From Marinilactibacillus psychrotolerans (GTDB lineage: Bacteria; Bacillota; Bacilli; Lactobacillales; Carnobacteriaceae_A): a stretch of 64,000 nucleotides of DNA. Location: assembly GCF_900101525.1 (NCBI RefSeq), contig NZ_FMZD01000009.1, positions 37,975 to 101,974 of the forward strand. The letters run 5' to 3'. Shown here in pieces: positions 29,827 to 39,484 of this stretch. The notes beneath the pieces were generated by a model. The model searched no databases, was not told the DNA's origin, and worked only from the letters and a program-made list of their open reading frames with translations. Made by a program: the position numbers and the translations under genes. Positions within the stretch are counted from its first letter, which is position 1. The number at the start of each line of letters is the position of its first letter.

Positions 29827-29887
29827 AAAATAATAAGGCATCTCATGCTTTATTTTATCAAAAAAGCTGGATACCTTATTATTTTCA
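29827..29887 (-). terminator. Long imperfect terminator hairpin
   Basis: Arms AAAATAATAAGG and CCTTATTATTTT enclosing a second partial stem (AGCTTT/AAAGCAT), about 45 bp after the PAS-chemotaxis gene. Confidence 0.6.
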
Positions 29888-29931
29888 TCTTATAGTTAAT
29901 CAGTATTAACAATCTTTCTAATCTATCTACA

Positions 29932-30849
29932 TTAAATGATCGTATCTAGTTTTTTTGCTTGCTTTTGTAAATTATTTGATTCAGAATCTATTTGGTTAAA
30001 TTCTTTTATCGTACCTTCTATTTCCTTTTCACTCATCTCAATCCGCTCTTTCAATTGTCCATTTCCCTCTACAACTAAATTGATGTTGTTAGTGACGGCT
30101 AGAATATCTTTTCCAATCGTTTGGGCAGATTCAGAAACTTTTTGAGATAAGTTTTTAACTTCCTGTGCAATAACACCAAACCCTAATCCATAATCTCCGG
30201 CATGTGCTGCTTCTATCGAAGCATTAATTGCTAATAAATTAGTATTTGAAGCAATATCTTGAATGGTTTCTATAATATTCTGAATGGATCTATTTTTCTT
30301 TTGAAGTTCACTTAGGTTGTTAGTACTTACCGCAGACAAATTGCTCATTTCTTGGCTTTCAGATAATAAGTCCTTTCCTCTTTTAATCCCTAATTGAGAA
30401 GACTCAGTCAACTTTTTAGACATTTCCATTAGATCATCGGTAACTTTTTCGATTTCATTTTGTCTTGCCGTAATGTCAGTCGCTACTTTTGCAACGCCAA
30501 TCACTTCGTTGTGCGCTTCATCATAGATAGGAAAGTATGTTGCTTCAAGCCAGACAATTTCAGAATTTGCATTTTTTCTAATGATCTTATCTTGAAAACT
30601 CATACCCCTCAATAAGTTTCTCCATAATTCCTCATAAGCCGGGCTCTCTGAAAAATCAGGAAAACAAAATAACTTATGCTCTTTCCCATATAATTCCTCT
30701 TTATTATATCCGAGTACATTGGCAAAATTATCATTTACATAAATGACTCTTCTATTTATATCGAATCGTATAATTGCAATGTTCTGTTCTAAAGCATCAA
30801 TAATTAATTTTTCATGTAACCCATCTTTTTCAACCTTTACATTCTCCAT
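29932..30849 (-). CDS. Soluble PAS-domain methyl-accepting chemotaxis-like protein
   Basis: 305 aa, no membrane segment. PAS domain (about 15-130) with [23 protein letters not shown] and a PAC motif [12 protein letters not shown], then a shortened MCP signalling domain with the hairpin tip sequence [21 protein letters not shown] and [11 protein letters not shown]. The tip matches the CheA/CheW-contacting region, but no other chemotaxis gene is in the window and the domain is shorter than a full MCP. PAS-MCP hybrids such as Aer-type proteins sense redox or energy state. GAGGA lies upstream; either of two adjacent ATGs could be used. Confidence 0.85.
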   Translation of the reverse strand: MENVKVEKDGLHEKLIIDALEQNIAIIRFDINRRVIYVNDNFANVLGYNKEELYGKEHKLFCFPDFSESPAYEELWRNLLRGMSFQDKIIRKNANSEIVWLEATYFPIYDEAHNEVIGVAKVATDITARQNEIEKVTDDLMEMSKKLTESSQLGIKRGKDLLSESQEMSNLSAVSTNNLSELQKKNRSIQNIIETIQDIASNTNLLAINASIEAAHAGDYGLGFGVIAQEVKNLSQKVSESAQTIGKDILAVTNNINLVVEGNGQLKERIEMSEKEIEGTIKEFNQIDSESNNLQKQAKKLDTII

Positions 30850-30852
30850 CAT

Positions 30853-31285
30853 CTTCCTCAGTCTCCTTTTGTTAAAAACACCTTTGCTTACCTCTGCTGA
30901 TTCAGAATCAGAAGTAAGTAAATGATTGAAAGCAAGCTTATTATAGTACCAAAAAAGACAAATGTCACTTAATACGAATTAGGAATATCTTAAAAATATC
31001 CTTTTATCCGCTTTCACTTATACTTATCGACTACTTTTTAATAAAATTTATAGCATAACATTGTATTTTTTTAGACTATATTACTTATTCTTATATAAAA
31101 ACCTGCTTTTTTACACAAATTACATTGTGTGCAATGAATAAATTGTGACAGTTTCTAAATTTACCAATTTTTTTCTTTTTCCCTTCTCATAAACAATGCA
31201 TTATTTTCAAAATAAAGTATAATAGAGCCTAATGGGCATTAATTGCCTTGTGATAAAGATCAAAAAGAAACGAGGCTATATTTTA
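30853..31285. other. Intergenic region before the ABC-F gene
   Basis: AT-rich. It contains TGATTC-A-GAATCA at about 30898-30910, an inverted ACACAA/TTGTGT pair at about 31115-31132, and TATAAT (31217-31222) as a likely -10 for the ABC-F gene. The frame of the ABC-F protein is open for 18 codons before its true start. Confidence 0.5.
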
Positions 31286-32911
31286 ATGATTACTGTAACG
31301 GATGTAAGTTTAAACTTTTCAGATCAAAAATTATTTGATGATGTGAATCTACAATTCAATAATGACAATTGCTATGGTGTAATTGGTGCAAATGGCGCCG
31401 GTAAATCTACTTTCTTAAAAATTCTATCTGGGGAAATTTCTCCTACTTCTGGAAATGTTTCTCTTCCAGCAGATAAACGAATGGCTGTTTTGAAGCAGAA
31501 TCACTATGATTACGAAGACCAAACGGTTATCGATACTGTCATCATGGGGCATAAACGCCTTTATGAGATCATGCAGGAAAAAGATGCGATTTATACAAAA
31601 GCGGACTTTTCTGATGCAGATGGGATCCGCGCCGCTGAACTTGAAGGAGAATTTGCGGAATTAAATGGATGGGAAGCTGAACCTGAAGCTATGACTCTAT
31701 TAAAAGGTCTAGGTATTCCCGAAACTTTGCATAACCAGAAAATGAGCGAACTAACTGGTGGACAACACGTTAAGACTTTACTTGCTCAAGCTCTATTTGG
31801 AGAACCGGATGTATTACTCCTAGATGAGCCTACCAATGGTTTGGATGCTCAATCAATCAGCTGGCTAGAAGATTTTCTGATCAACTTTGAAAATACTGTT
31901 ATCGTTGTTTCCCATGACCGCCACTTCTTAAACAAAGTATGTACACATATGGTGGATGTTGATTTCGGTAAAATAAAATTATTTGTTGGAAATTACGACT
32001 TCTGGTTAGAATCTAGTCAACTAGCTTCTAAACTTGCGGCAGATTCTAATAGTAAAAAAGAAGAAAAAATCAAAGAACTACAAGACTTTATCGCTCGATT
32101 CAGTGCGAACGCTTCTAAATCCAAACAAGCAACTTCCCGTAAGAAAATGTTGGATAAAATTACTTTAGATGATATCCAACCTTCTTCTAGACGTTATCCA
32201 TTTGTTGGATTCACACCAGAACGTGAAATCGGAAATGATTTATTGCGTGTCGAAAATCTTTCAAAAACGATTGATGGTAAAAAAGTTCTAGATAAAATAT
32301 CATTTAATTTAGGTAGAAATGATAAAGTTGCTTTTACCAGTATGAACGATGTTGCCATTACAACCCTATTCAAAATTATCATGGGTGAAATGGAACCTGA
32401 TACCGGATCCTTCCAATGGGGTGTAACAACTTCTCAATCTTACTTGCCTAAAGATACAAGTAATGAATTCGAAAACAATGACTCAACAATTGTAGATTGG
32501 TTACGTCAGTATGCTTCAAAAGAAGAAAATGACAATACATTCTTACGTAGTTTCTTAGGAAGAATGTTGTTCTCAGGAGAAGAAGTACTAAAAAAAGTTT
32601 CTGTCCTTTCCGGAGGAGAAAAAGTTCGTTGTATGCTTTCAAAAATGATGTTAAGTAAAGCTAACGTACTCGTAATGGATGATCCTACAAATCATTTAGA
32701 TTTAGAGTCCATCACCGCTTTGAATAACGGCCTGATTGATTTCAAAGGCGCAATCCTTTTCGGATCACATGACCATCAGTTTATCCAGACACTAGCTAAC
32801 CGTATCATTGAAGTTACACCAAACGGAATAGTTGATCGTTCTGAAACAACTTATGATGAGTTTTTAGAAAATAAAGATGTTCAAAATCAAATCAAGTCTT
32901 TATATGTATAA
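31286..32911 (+). CDS. ABC-F ATPase, YkpA/YbiT type
   Basis: Soluble ABC-F protein (541 aa, two NBDs, no membrane part), ribosome-associated translation factor family. NBD1: Walker A GANGAGKST, signature-like ELTGGQHVK, Walker B LLLDEPTNGLD. Linker (about 250-310) has FSANASKSKQATSRKK typical of YbiT/YkpA. NBD2 is unusual: the Walker A position reads SMNDVAITT without GKS/T, and Walker B is VLVMDDPTNHLD with Asp where the catalytic Glu is expected; its signature VLSGGEKVRC is intact. Degenerate NBD2 Walker A is, from memory, shared by B. subtilis YkpA; the Asp is not. ATG at 31286 with a GAGG ten bases upstream. Confidence 0.88.
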   Translation: MITVTDVSLNFSDQKLFDDVNLQFNNDNCYGVIGANGAGKSTFLKILSGEISPTSGNVSLPADKRMAVLKQNHYDYEDQTVIDTVIMGHKRLYEIMQEKDAIYTKADFSDADGIRAAELEGEFAELNGWEAEPEAMTLLKGLGIPETLHNQKMSELTGGQHVKTLLAQALFGEPDVLLLDEPTNGLDAQSISWLEDFLINFENTVIVVSHDRHFLNKVCTHMVDVDFGKIKLFVGNYDFWLESSQLASKLAADSNSKKEEKIKELQDFIARFSANASKSKQATSRKKMLDKITLDDIQPSSRRYPFVGFTPEREIGNDLLRVENLSKTIDGKKVLDKISFNLGRNDKVAFTSMNDVAITTLFKIIMGEMEPDTGSFQWGVTTSQSYLPKDTSNEFENNDSTIVDWLRQYASKEENDNTFLRSFLGRMLFSGEEVLKKVSVLSGGEKVRCMLSKMMLSKANVLVMDDPTNHLDLESITALNNGLIDFKGAILFGSHDHQFIQTLANRIIEVTPNGIVDRSETTYDEFLENKDVQNQIKSLYV

Positions 32912-32917
32912 TCTCCT

Positions 32918-32954
32918 AGAGCCAAGTACCTTGAGTATTCGGCTCTTTTTTTAT
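32918..32954 (+). terminator. Terminator of the ABC-F gene
   Basis: AGAGCC/GGCTCT stem with a 17-nt loop and T8. Confidence 0.85.
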
Positions 32955-33078
32955 TATCTCGATTATTTTAATTTTATACAAACAAATTATACCAAAATTA
33001 GTGTTTATTTAAGATGGATAAAAAATTCAAATATTCCAATCCATCATAATATAATTTTGTTAACATCATTCCCAAAAG

Positions 33079-33129
33079 CAAAAACCACCCCAAAAACGTT
33101 TGCTTTAAACGATTTTGAGGTGGTTTTTT
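33079..33129 (-). terminator. Terminator of the BceAB operon
   Basis: AAAACCACC / GGTGGTTTT outer stem with an inner CAAAA..CGTTT pairing, directly after the permease stop. Confidence 0.85.
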
Positions 33130-33134
33130 CTGTT

Positions 33135-35129
33135 TTATTCTACTATACTTAAATATACTTTTGAAGTAATTCTATAAATAACCCAATAAATTAAAGCAAA
33201 TGCAACCACTACTCCCACTGTACAAAGTATTAATAGTTTATGCTGCATAATGCCAAAGATCATTAATAATTTATGGATAATCGGGTAGGCAAAGGCTGTA
33301 TGAATGGCAGCCGTCAAAATCGGCAGTGTAAACATCCAGACAATCTGAGAGTGCGTTGCTTGTCTAGTCGTTTGTTTATCTAGTCCGACTTTTTGCATGA
33401 TTTGGATTCTTTCCCTATCATCGTATCCTTCTGATACTTGTTTGAAATAGGTGATGAGTAAAGCACCTATTGTAAATAACCCGCCTAAGAAAATACCTAA
33501 AAATAAAAATCCGCCATTCATACTGTACCATTCTTGACGACTTGTTTCTCTAGATTCATAGAAACCACTCACTTCTAGGTCATCGGCTTGTGTAATTCCG
33601 TTTATCTCAGTTGCATAGTCTTTTTTTACTGCTTCTGATCCTGTGGTATTCCAGTGGTACTCAGCATTCCATTCACTGTCTATATTACCTGGCAATTCAT
33701 TATTATAATTCAGCACTTCATCAATATCTTGAACCGTAGGAAGAACTGCTATAATCGTATCTACAATTTGGGTATTAGCTTTGATCATCTTAGGAACTTC
33801 TTTTAATGAAATAGCATTATAATCCTTCTCTGCAATTGTAAAAGAATCTAAGTTTAAAGAAGATTCATTACTGTAAATAAGTGCTTCTCCTTCCTTTAAA
33901 TTATACTCCTCAGCACTCATTTGATTAAAATCCTCTAAAGGAAATAATAATAGCATCGTTCCATCAGCATCTCTTATCTCTCTTATATTGAAAACATTTT
34001 CTTTTAAATTTCCAAATAAGTTTACAGATTGATATTTAACACCATCCTTAATTTGAAGGTTTTGTTCTTCTGTATATTGTTCCACTCGATCATAAAGCAC
34101 TTCAGCATTCTGTTCTAATTCTTCTCCTGACATATCTGGGGGAGACATAGTTAAATTATTCTCTGCAGGAAATCGAGTACTTAATGTCTCTTCGGTTCCC
34201 AAGAATAAAGTAATTGTAGTAGAAACAGCAATAATAACCATTACTGAAAGGATACTAATATTTGCTAATCCTACAGCATGCTGTTTCATTCTGTATAACA
34301 TTCCAGAAATTGAAATAAAAGGACCTGGTTTATAATATAATTTTTTATTTTTCTTCAACAGTTTTAAAACGATGATAGAGCCTGCCGTAAATAAGAGATA
34401 CGTTCCAATGATAACTAATAATACTGCTACAAAAAATTGGGTCAAAGCACTCATTGGATCCGCGATCGTTAAAGAGATATAGTAACCTGCTCCTAATGAT
34501 AGAAGACCAAGCACAAAAAGAATCGGTGAACTTTTCGGTTCTTTTTCCCCTTCTTTTCCACCTTTTAGTAAACGTATAGGGTTTGAAAAAGTTACTTGGG
34601 TAATATTGAAAAGCATAGTCAAAAAGAAGATTCCTATAAACAAAGCAATCGTCAGTCCAAATGTGTTCCAACCAATACTATATTCAATCTCCACCGGGAA
34701 ATTTAATACATAATTTAAAATTAAAAAGCTCATTTTCCCAAATAATATGCCCACGATCATTCCAGATATTATACTGATACTTCCAGCGATAATGGTCTCC
34801 ATCCCTAGTATCGTATTAACATGTTTTTTCTCCAAACCTAATATACTATATAGACCTAGCTCTTTTTTTCTTCTCTTCATTAGAAAACTATTTGTGTAAA
34901 AAATAAAGATTAAAGAAAATATCCCAATTACAATTGTTCCCATTCCAAACAAAGAGGTAAGTACGGCTGACCGCTCTTGAACAAACTTATTTGTCAGGAG
35001 GGCTGACATCATAATAAACATCGCTACTGTAGTACTTGCCGCCATCATGTAAGGAATATACAACTTACGGTTTGATTTAATATTCTGCCAAGCCATCTTT
35101 GAAATAAAACTAATCTTCATTGTACTCAC
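33135..35129 (-). CDS. bceB: BceB-type ABC transporter permease (antimicrobial peptide detoxification)
   Basis: 664-aa FtsX-like permease with ten hydrophobic segments: one at 25-45, pairs at 55-75, 105-130, 150-175, 205-255, 285-310, then a large extracellular domain (about 315-530) and three final helices. This layout is the hallmark of BceB/VraG/YtsD proteins, which sense and confer resistance to cell-wall-active peptides such as bacitracin through lipid-II-cycle target protection. It overlaps bceA by 20 bp. Confidence 0.92.
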   Translation of the reverse strand: MSTMKISFISKMAWQNIKSNRKLYIPYMMAASTTVAMFIMMSALLTNKFVQERSAVLTSLFGMGTIVIGIFSLIFIFYTNSFLMKRRKKELGLYSILGLEKKHVNTILGMETIIAGSISIISGMIVGILFGKMSFLILNYVLNFPVEIEYSIGWNTFGLTIALFIGIFFLTMLFNITQVTFSNPIRLLKGGKEGEKEPKSSPILFVLGLLSLGAGYYISLTIADPMSALTQFFVAVLLVIIGTYLLFTAGSIIVLKLLKKNKKLYYKPGPFISISGMLYRMKQHAVGLANISILSVMVIIAVSTTITLFLGTEETLSTRFPAENNLTMSPPDMSGEELEQNAEVLYDRVEQYTEEQNLQIKDGVKYQSVNLFGNLKENVFNIREIRDADGTMLLLFPLEDFNQMSAEEYNLKEGEALIYSNESSLNLDSFTIAEKDYNAISLKEVPKMIKANTQIVDTIIAVLPTVQDIDEVLNYNNELPGNIDSEWNAEYHWNTTGSEAVKKDYATEINGITQADDLEVSGFYESRETSRQEWYSMNGGFLFLGIFLGGLFTIGALLITYFKQVSEGYDDRERIQIMQKVGLDKQTTRQATHSQIVWMFTLPILTAAIHTAFAYPIIHKLLMIFGIMQHKLLILCTVGVVVAFALIYWVIYRITSKVYLSIVE

Positions 35130-35880
35130 CTCTACTTGAAGACACTAAAAGAGCTTGCGTGATTTTTTCAGTATATTTCTCATTTGATTGTCCACCACGA
35201 TAGATCTCATGATAAACACGTCCATCTCTAATAAACAATACTCGGCTAGAATAACTGGCAGCCTGAGCACTATGAGTGACCATTAAAATCGTTTGACCTT
35301 CCTGATGAATAGATTCAAACAACTCTAATAAACTTTGGGAAGATTTTGAATCCAATGCGCCTGTAGGTTCGTCTGCTAAAACAATTTTGGGCTCTGTAAT
35401 CAATGCTCGGGCAACAGCTGCTCTTTGTTTTTGTCCACCTGAAACTTCGTAAGGATATTGGTCCAGCAAAGCCCCAATACCTAGATTTTCAGCTAATGGC
35501 TGGATACGCTTTTCCATATTATCTACAGATGTTCGTGCAAGTACTAGTGGTAGTAGGATATTATCTTTTATCGTAAAGTTATCTAATAGATTGAAATCTT
35601 GAAATACAAACCCTAGTTGCTCTCTACGAAATCTTGAAATAGACTTATCTTTAATTTCAGAAAGCGGTGTGCCATCTAAATACACTTCACCTTCAGTCGG
35701 ATTATCCAGCGTGGAAAGAATGTTCAACAAAGTTGTTTTTCCCGAACCAGATTCTCCCATGATTGCAACAAATTCGCCTTTATCTACTGAGAAATTAACA
35801 TTACTCAATGCCTCTGTACCTTTTGATCCTAAACGTGGTGTGTAAATTTTTTTCAAATTATTTACTTCCATAAATGTCAT
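35110..35880 (-). CDS. bceA: BceA-type ABC transporter ATP-binding protein
   Basis: 256-aa ATPase partner of the BceB-type permease. Walker A GESGSGKTT, Q-loop FVFQDFNLLDN, signature VSGGQKQRAAVARAL, Walker B IVLADEPTGALD and H-loop MVTHSAQAASY. ATG at 35880 follows AAGGAG normally; the GTG three codons upstream lies on the ribosome site. The gene is preceded by four CTTACA/TGTAAG boxes. Confidence 0.94.
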   Translation of the reverse strand: MTFMEVNNLKKIYTPRLGSKGTEALSNVNFSVDKGEFVAIMGESGSGKTTLLNILSTLDNPTEGEVYLDGTPLSEIKDKSISRFRREQLGFVFQDFNLLDNFTIKDNILLPLVLARTSVDNMEKRIQPLAENLGIGALLDQYPYEVSGGQKQRAAVARALITEPKIVLADEPTGALDSKSSQSLLELFESIHQEGQTILMVTHSAQAASYSSRVLFIRDGRVYHEIYRGGQSNEKYTEKITQALLVSSSRGEYNED

Positions 35881-35944
35881 TATACTCACTCCTTATTTGT
35901 ATCTTAAGGATACCGCTTTGCTAATGACTCAGCATTTATCCAAT

Positions 35945-35993
35945 CTTACATATCGAAAAGGAACCTTACAAAAATGTAAGATTCCTTTGTAAG
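35945..35993. promoter_or_regulatory. Candidate BceR operator: four CTTACA/TGTAAG half-sites
   Basis: CTTACA at 35945-35950 and 35965-35970, TGTAAG at 35975-35980 and 35988-35993. The inner pair forms CTTACA-AAAA-TGTAAG flanked by GGAA/TTCC. They lie between the kinase stop and bceA, where a BceR-type regulator should act. The hairpin may also end the bceRS message. Confidence 0.55.
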
Positions 35994-35994
35994 G

Positions 35995-37014
35995 TTAGTC
36001 GAATAATTGAAAATCCGGACGTTTAAAGTCAATGTATACCTTAGTACCTGACCCTAATTCTGACTCAATATGCAGGCCATGACCTAATCTATTACAGATT
36101 TTTTTCGATAGAAATAAGCCCAGACCAGTTGATTTCTCATGCAGCCTACCATTTAATCCAGTATATCCTTTTTCAAAAATTTTTGGTAAGTCTTCTTGAC
36201 GAATCCCTGCCCCAGTATCTTCAATCACTAATGTATGTCCATTTTCTAGAAAAATACTAATTTTACCAGTCTTTGTATATTTCAAACTATTAGATAATAT
36301 CTGTTCTACCAACACTTGCACCCACTGGCGATCCGTTAAGAAATTTTTTTCTAATGGTTGATAAATTAATTGTATTTTATTATAAATAAATAAAATCGAG
36401 TATTTTTTTAATGTTTCTTTTATGATCTCGTCAATAGACACCCATTCTAGATCTAGTTCTTTTCCAACATCTTCAAGTTTCAGATAATTCAAAGCCATAT
36501 GGGTATAATCATCTAGCCTTAATAATTCTTGTTCCATTTGCTTTTGCCCTGAAACTTCTTTATTCTGTTGTAAAATCAAACTGATTGCAGCTATTGGTGT
36601 CTTTATCTGATGCAGCCAGAGTGAAAAGTATTCCATCTGTTCTTTACTTTTTTCAGTTTCCGATTGCTTATAACCAAGATACTCTCCTGCTAATATATTG
36701 TATTGTTTTTGATAAATTCTTTCAGATAAATCTGCTCTATCCAGCTTGCTGTTACCTAATTCCAATCCCATTTTATGAATAGATTCAGCTCTCTGTATTT
36801 TTTTAGAGTATCGTAGCCATTCGAAGAAAAATGATACGAATAAAAAAAATAAAGATAGTTGTACTCCATACCAATATAAATCTAAGGGTGTACGAGATAA
36901 AAAGAATAGTAATCCAAAAGTCCCAAGGATCAACAATACTAGTAAGAACTTAGGTAACATCAATATAAAAAAGCTCTTCAATCTTAATTTTAAAGGTAGT
37001 TGAGTTCTATTCAT
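35995..37014 (-). CDS. bceS: BceS-type intramembrane-sensing histidine kinase
   Basis: Two transmembrane segments near the N-terminus (about 16-65) joined by only a few residues and no extracellular sensor, then H-box WLHQIKTPIAAISLIL with the phospho-acceptor histidine, N-box, and EDTGAGIRQEDLPKIFEKGYTG and STGLGLFLSKKI ATP-binding motifs. Kinases of this type take their signal from the BceAB transporter. The ATG at 37014 overlaps the stop of bceR by 8 bp and begins MNRTQLPLK; a start seven codons upstream is possible. Confidence 0.92.
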   Translation of the reverse strand: MNRTQLPLKLRLKSFFILMLPKFLLVLLILGTFGLLFFLSRTPLDLYWYGVQLSLFFLFVSFFFEWLRYSKKIQRAESIHKMGLELGNSKLDRADLSERIYQKQYNILAGEYLGYKQSETEKSKEQMEYFSLWLHQIKTPIAAISLILQQNKEVSGQKQMEQELLRLDDYTHMALNYLKLEDVGKELDLEWVSIDEIIKETLKKYSILFIYNKIQLIYQPLEKNFLTDRQWVQVLVEQILSNSLKYTKTGKISIFLENGHTLVIEDTGAGIRQEDLPKIFEKGYTGLNGRLHEKSTGLGLFLSKKICNRLGHGLHIESELGSGTKVYIDFKRPDFQLFD

Positions 37015-37687
37015 TTCGGCCGACAGCATACCCAACCCCTTTTTTTGTGGTAATTAACTGATCTTGTCCTAAACTTTTTAATTTTTTTCTTAATCTAGTA
37101 ATATTAACGGCTAGTGTATTTTCGTCTATAAATGATTCATCTTCCCACAAACTCGTCATAATTGATTCTCGAGTTACGTAATCGCCTTTTTGTCTAAACA
37201 AAATTTCCATGATTTTTAATTCTGTTCGTGTCAGTTCAACTTCTTGTTCTTGATAGACTATACTAGAAGTATTTGACTTGAGTATAACTTCATTTACCAT
37301 CAAAAAGTCTTGGGTTTCATTGAAATCATATGTTCTTCTTAAGATAGCCTGAATCTTCGCCATAACAACTGACAAATTAAATGGTTTCTGGATATAATCA
37401 TCGGCCCCCATTTGTATAGCCATCACGATATCCATATTGTCCGTTCTAGAAGAGACAAAGATAATTGGCACCTCAGAAAATTTGCGAATTTCTTGGCACC
37501 AGTAATAGCCATTATAAGTTGGCAACTGGATATCCATTAAAATAAGCTGCGGACTTTTCTCCATCACTATCTCAGTGATCTGGCTAAAATCCTCACTTAT
37601 ATAGGCAGAATACCCCCACTGCTCTGCTTCTTGCTTCAATGATTGAGCTATCGTCTCATCATCTTCTACAATCATTATTGAGAACAT
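37007..37687 (-). CDS. bceR: BceR-type response regulator
   Basis: OmpR-family regulator of 226 aa. Receiver domain (1-115): acidic pair EDDE near residue 8, phospho-acceptor in LILMDIQLP (Asp52), Lys in YIQKPF. C-terminal winged helix with ELTRTELKIMEILF and RLRKKLKSLG. First gene of bceRS, upstream of bceAB in the same direction. Likely activates bceAB when peptide antibiotics bind the transporter. Confidence 0.94.
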   Translation of the reverse strand: MFSIMIVEDDETIAQSLKQEAEQWGYSAYISEDFSQITEIVMEKSPQLILMDIQLPTYNGYYWCQEIRKFSEVPIIFVSSRTDNMDIVMAIQMGADDYIQKPFNLSVVMAKIQAILRRTYDFNETQDFLMVNEVILKSNTSSIVYQEQEVELTRTELKIMEILFRQKGDYVTRESIMTSLWEDESFIDENTLAVNITRLRKKLKSLGQDQLITTKKGVGYAVGRNE

Positions 37688-38088
37688 TTCCTGACTCCTT
37701 CTCTATGCTTTACTTAACTGTGCCCTTTTCCTTTTAATATAGCATAACTAACGAATTTTTTTCGATTAAATTGTAAAATTTGATCAGTATTTGAATAATT
37801 TACTAATTTAAATAAGACATCTATTGAATCTTTTTTCTGTTCTATCTTCATAACAAATTTAATCTATTGATCTCACTGTTAAAGTCTATCATAAATCCCG
37901 TCTATTTATAAAAAGTACCCTTTAAGTAATTCTTACTATTAGCTACTGTTTGACTTACATTTTGATTTTATACATACTTTAAATAAACTATTAGAAAAAG
38001 GTAGATCGCGTTCTAATCAGCTGATCAAACTGCTGGAGCGGATTAATAGAATAGCTATATCTACGATTACATAAAAGGAGGAAGTTAC
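37688..38088. other. Intergenic region between bceR and deoC (divergent)
   Basis: Contains control sequences of two divergent genes. A possible deoC promoter is TTGACT (37950-37955), 17 bp, CATACT. The palindrome ATCAGCTGAT (about 38016-38026) lies between it and the gene and could be an operator. AAAGGAGG precedes deoC. No coding frame seen. Confidence 0.4.
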
Positions 38089-38790
38089 ATGGTATATTAT
38101 ACCATCGATCAATTAGCTCGCTTGATTGACCATACAAACTTAAAACCCTTTACTACGGAAAAGGACATGCATAAGCTTTGTGAGGAGGCTGTTACTTATC
38201 ACTTTAAAATAGTTGCTATCAACCAAGTACAAACAAAAATCTGTAGTGAGTTATTAGCAGGAACGGACATCCAAACTGGAGCAGCAATCAGTTTCCCATT
38301 AGGACAAACTTCTATTCCAGCTAAAGTAGCAGAGACAGAAGATGCCATAAAAAATGGGGCAAATGAAATTGATTATGTCATAAATATCGCTGAAGTGAAA
38401 AATAAGAATTGGAACTATTTAAAAAAAGAAATGGAAGAAATAGTAACTATTTGTAGAAAAGTCAGCGTTCTATCAAAAGTCATCTTTGAAAATGCTTATC
38501 TAACGGATACAGAAAAAATCGAGCTTTGTACTATTGCAAATATTGTAGAGCCAGATTTTATAAAAACCTCTACCGGTTTTGCCCCAAGTGGAGCTACATT
38601 CGAAGATATTAAGTTAATGAGAAAGCATACAAAAGAAACAGTACAGATTAAAGCTGCCGGAGGAATTCGTGATGCTGCAACTTTTAAACAAATGATTGCT
38701 TTAGGCGCAACAAGAATAGGAACAAGTTCTGGTATCAAAATTATTCAATCCCTTACAAAAGAAGTCGAAAACGGAGAAATTTCTATTTAA
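38089..38790 (+). CDS. deoC: Deoxyribose-phosphate aldolase
   Basis: Cleaves 2-deoxyribose-5-phosphate to glyceraldehyde-3-phosphate and acetaldehyde in deoxynucleoside catabolism. LIDHTNLKPF at the start, EIDYVINI, VIFENAYLTD, Schiff-base lysine in DFIKTSTGF, second active lysine in VQIKAAGGIRD, and phosphate site RIGTSSG. 233 aa. The usual Cys of the VCVNP region is replaced (KIVAINQVQTK), so it is a divergent member. No other deo genes adjacent; an acetaldehyde link to the ALDH upstream is only speculation. Confidence 0.93.
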   Translation: MVYYTIDQLARLIDHTNLKPFTTEKDMHKLCEEAVTYHFKIVAINQVQTKICSELLAGTDIQTGAAISFPLGQTSIPAKVAETEDAIKNGANEIDYVINIAEVKNKNWNYLKKEMEEIVTICRKVSVLSKVIFENAYLTDTEKIELCTIANIVEPDFIKTSTGFAPSGATFEDIKLMRKHTKETVQIKAAGGIRDAATFKQMIALGATRIGTSSGIKIIQSLTKEVENGEISI

Positions 38791-39141
38791 AAAGTCGTTC
38801 CTACTGCATATGAATACTTATAATTTATACAAGCAAAAAAGAAGTCTCAAGACGTTGTGAATTTGCCTTTCCATCAACGTTTATAAGACTTCTATAATTA
38901 TATAGTATGATTCCTAGCGGGCTATAAACAGTGCCCCCCTACTTTTTCGATTCGATTTAACTGAAACATAAAAAATTACGAAGTTGCGCTCCAGAAAAGG
39001 TAATCCTACAAGAGAGAAGTACTTAAAAACATAGTTAGTTACTACTTTTATTTTATAGAAAATATTAAAGTATGTGCAAAAAGAATTTTGCTTTGAGAGA
39101 CTTTCCAGACTATTTTCAAATTAATCATACCGAGAATAAGA
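38791..39141. other. Intergenic region with long hairpin after deoC
   Basis: A long imperfect inverted repeat (38835-38893; GAAGTCT/AGACTTC outer, ACGTTG/CAACGT inner) probably ends deoC. The next 240 bp hold GGGCTATAAACAGTGCCCC (about 38921-38938) and no coding frame; a degraded mobile-element end is possible but unsupported. Confidence 0.4.
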
Positions 39142-39483
39142 TCAACTGATATGAGTATGTTTAAAGTTATCTAAATATTTCAATCCATACCCCAAAGTTC
39201 TGTCCAAAAAAATATGAATAAATAAAATTAATGAACTATAAATAAAGAGATTCACTTGAAAATATAATCCAAGCGTAAGAAGCAAACATGGGATAATTAA
39301 ATTGTGAGCTAAATTATAAATGTTTGCTCCGATTTTGTTATTGATTAAGTAGCCTAATGCAGATATATCAATCAAAAAGAAGAAGAGTATTAGTACAGAG
39401 ACTGAAAAATGAAAGATAAAAAAATAAATATAGATAGCCGCGATGAATAAAAAAAAATTTTCTAATCTTATGATTAGTTTCAT
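39142..39483 (-). CDS. DUF4260 family membrane protein
   Basis: 113-aa protein with four hydrophobic segments and the family's C-terminal signature DRTLGYGLKYLDNFKHTH. Function unknown. ATG at 39483 has TTGGAGG eight bases upstream, inside the end of the merR-type gene, so the two are translationally linked. The regulator probably controls it. Confidence 0.8.
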   Translation of the reverse strand: MKLIIRLENFFLFIAAIYIYFFIFHFSVSVLILFFFLIDISALGYLINNKIGANIYNLAHNLIIPCLLLTLGLYFQVNLFIYSSLILFIHIFLDRTLGYGLKYLDNFKHTHIS

Positions 39484-39484
39484 G

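Noticed and set aside
38921..39060. Possible transposon end after deoC
   Set aside because: Only a GC-rich short palindrome is visible; no transposase fragment or target duplication.
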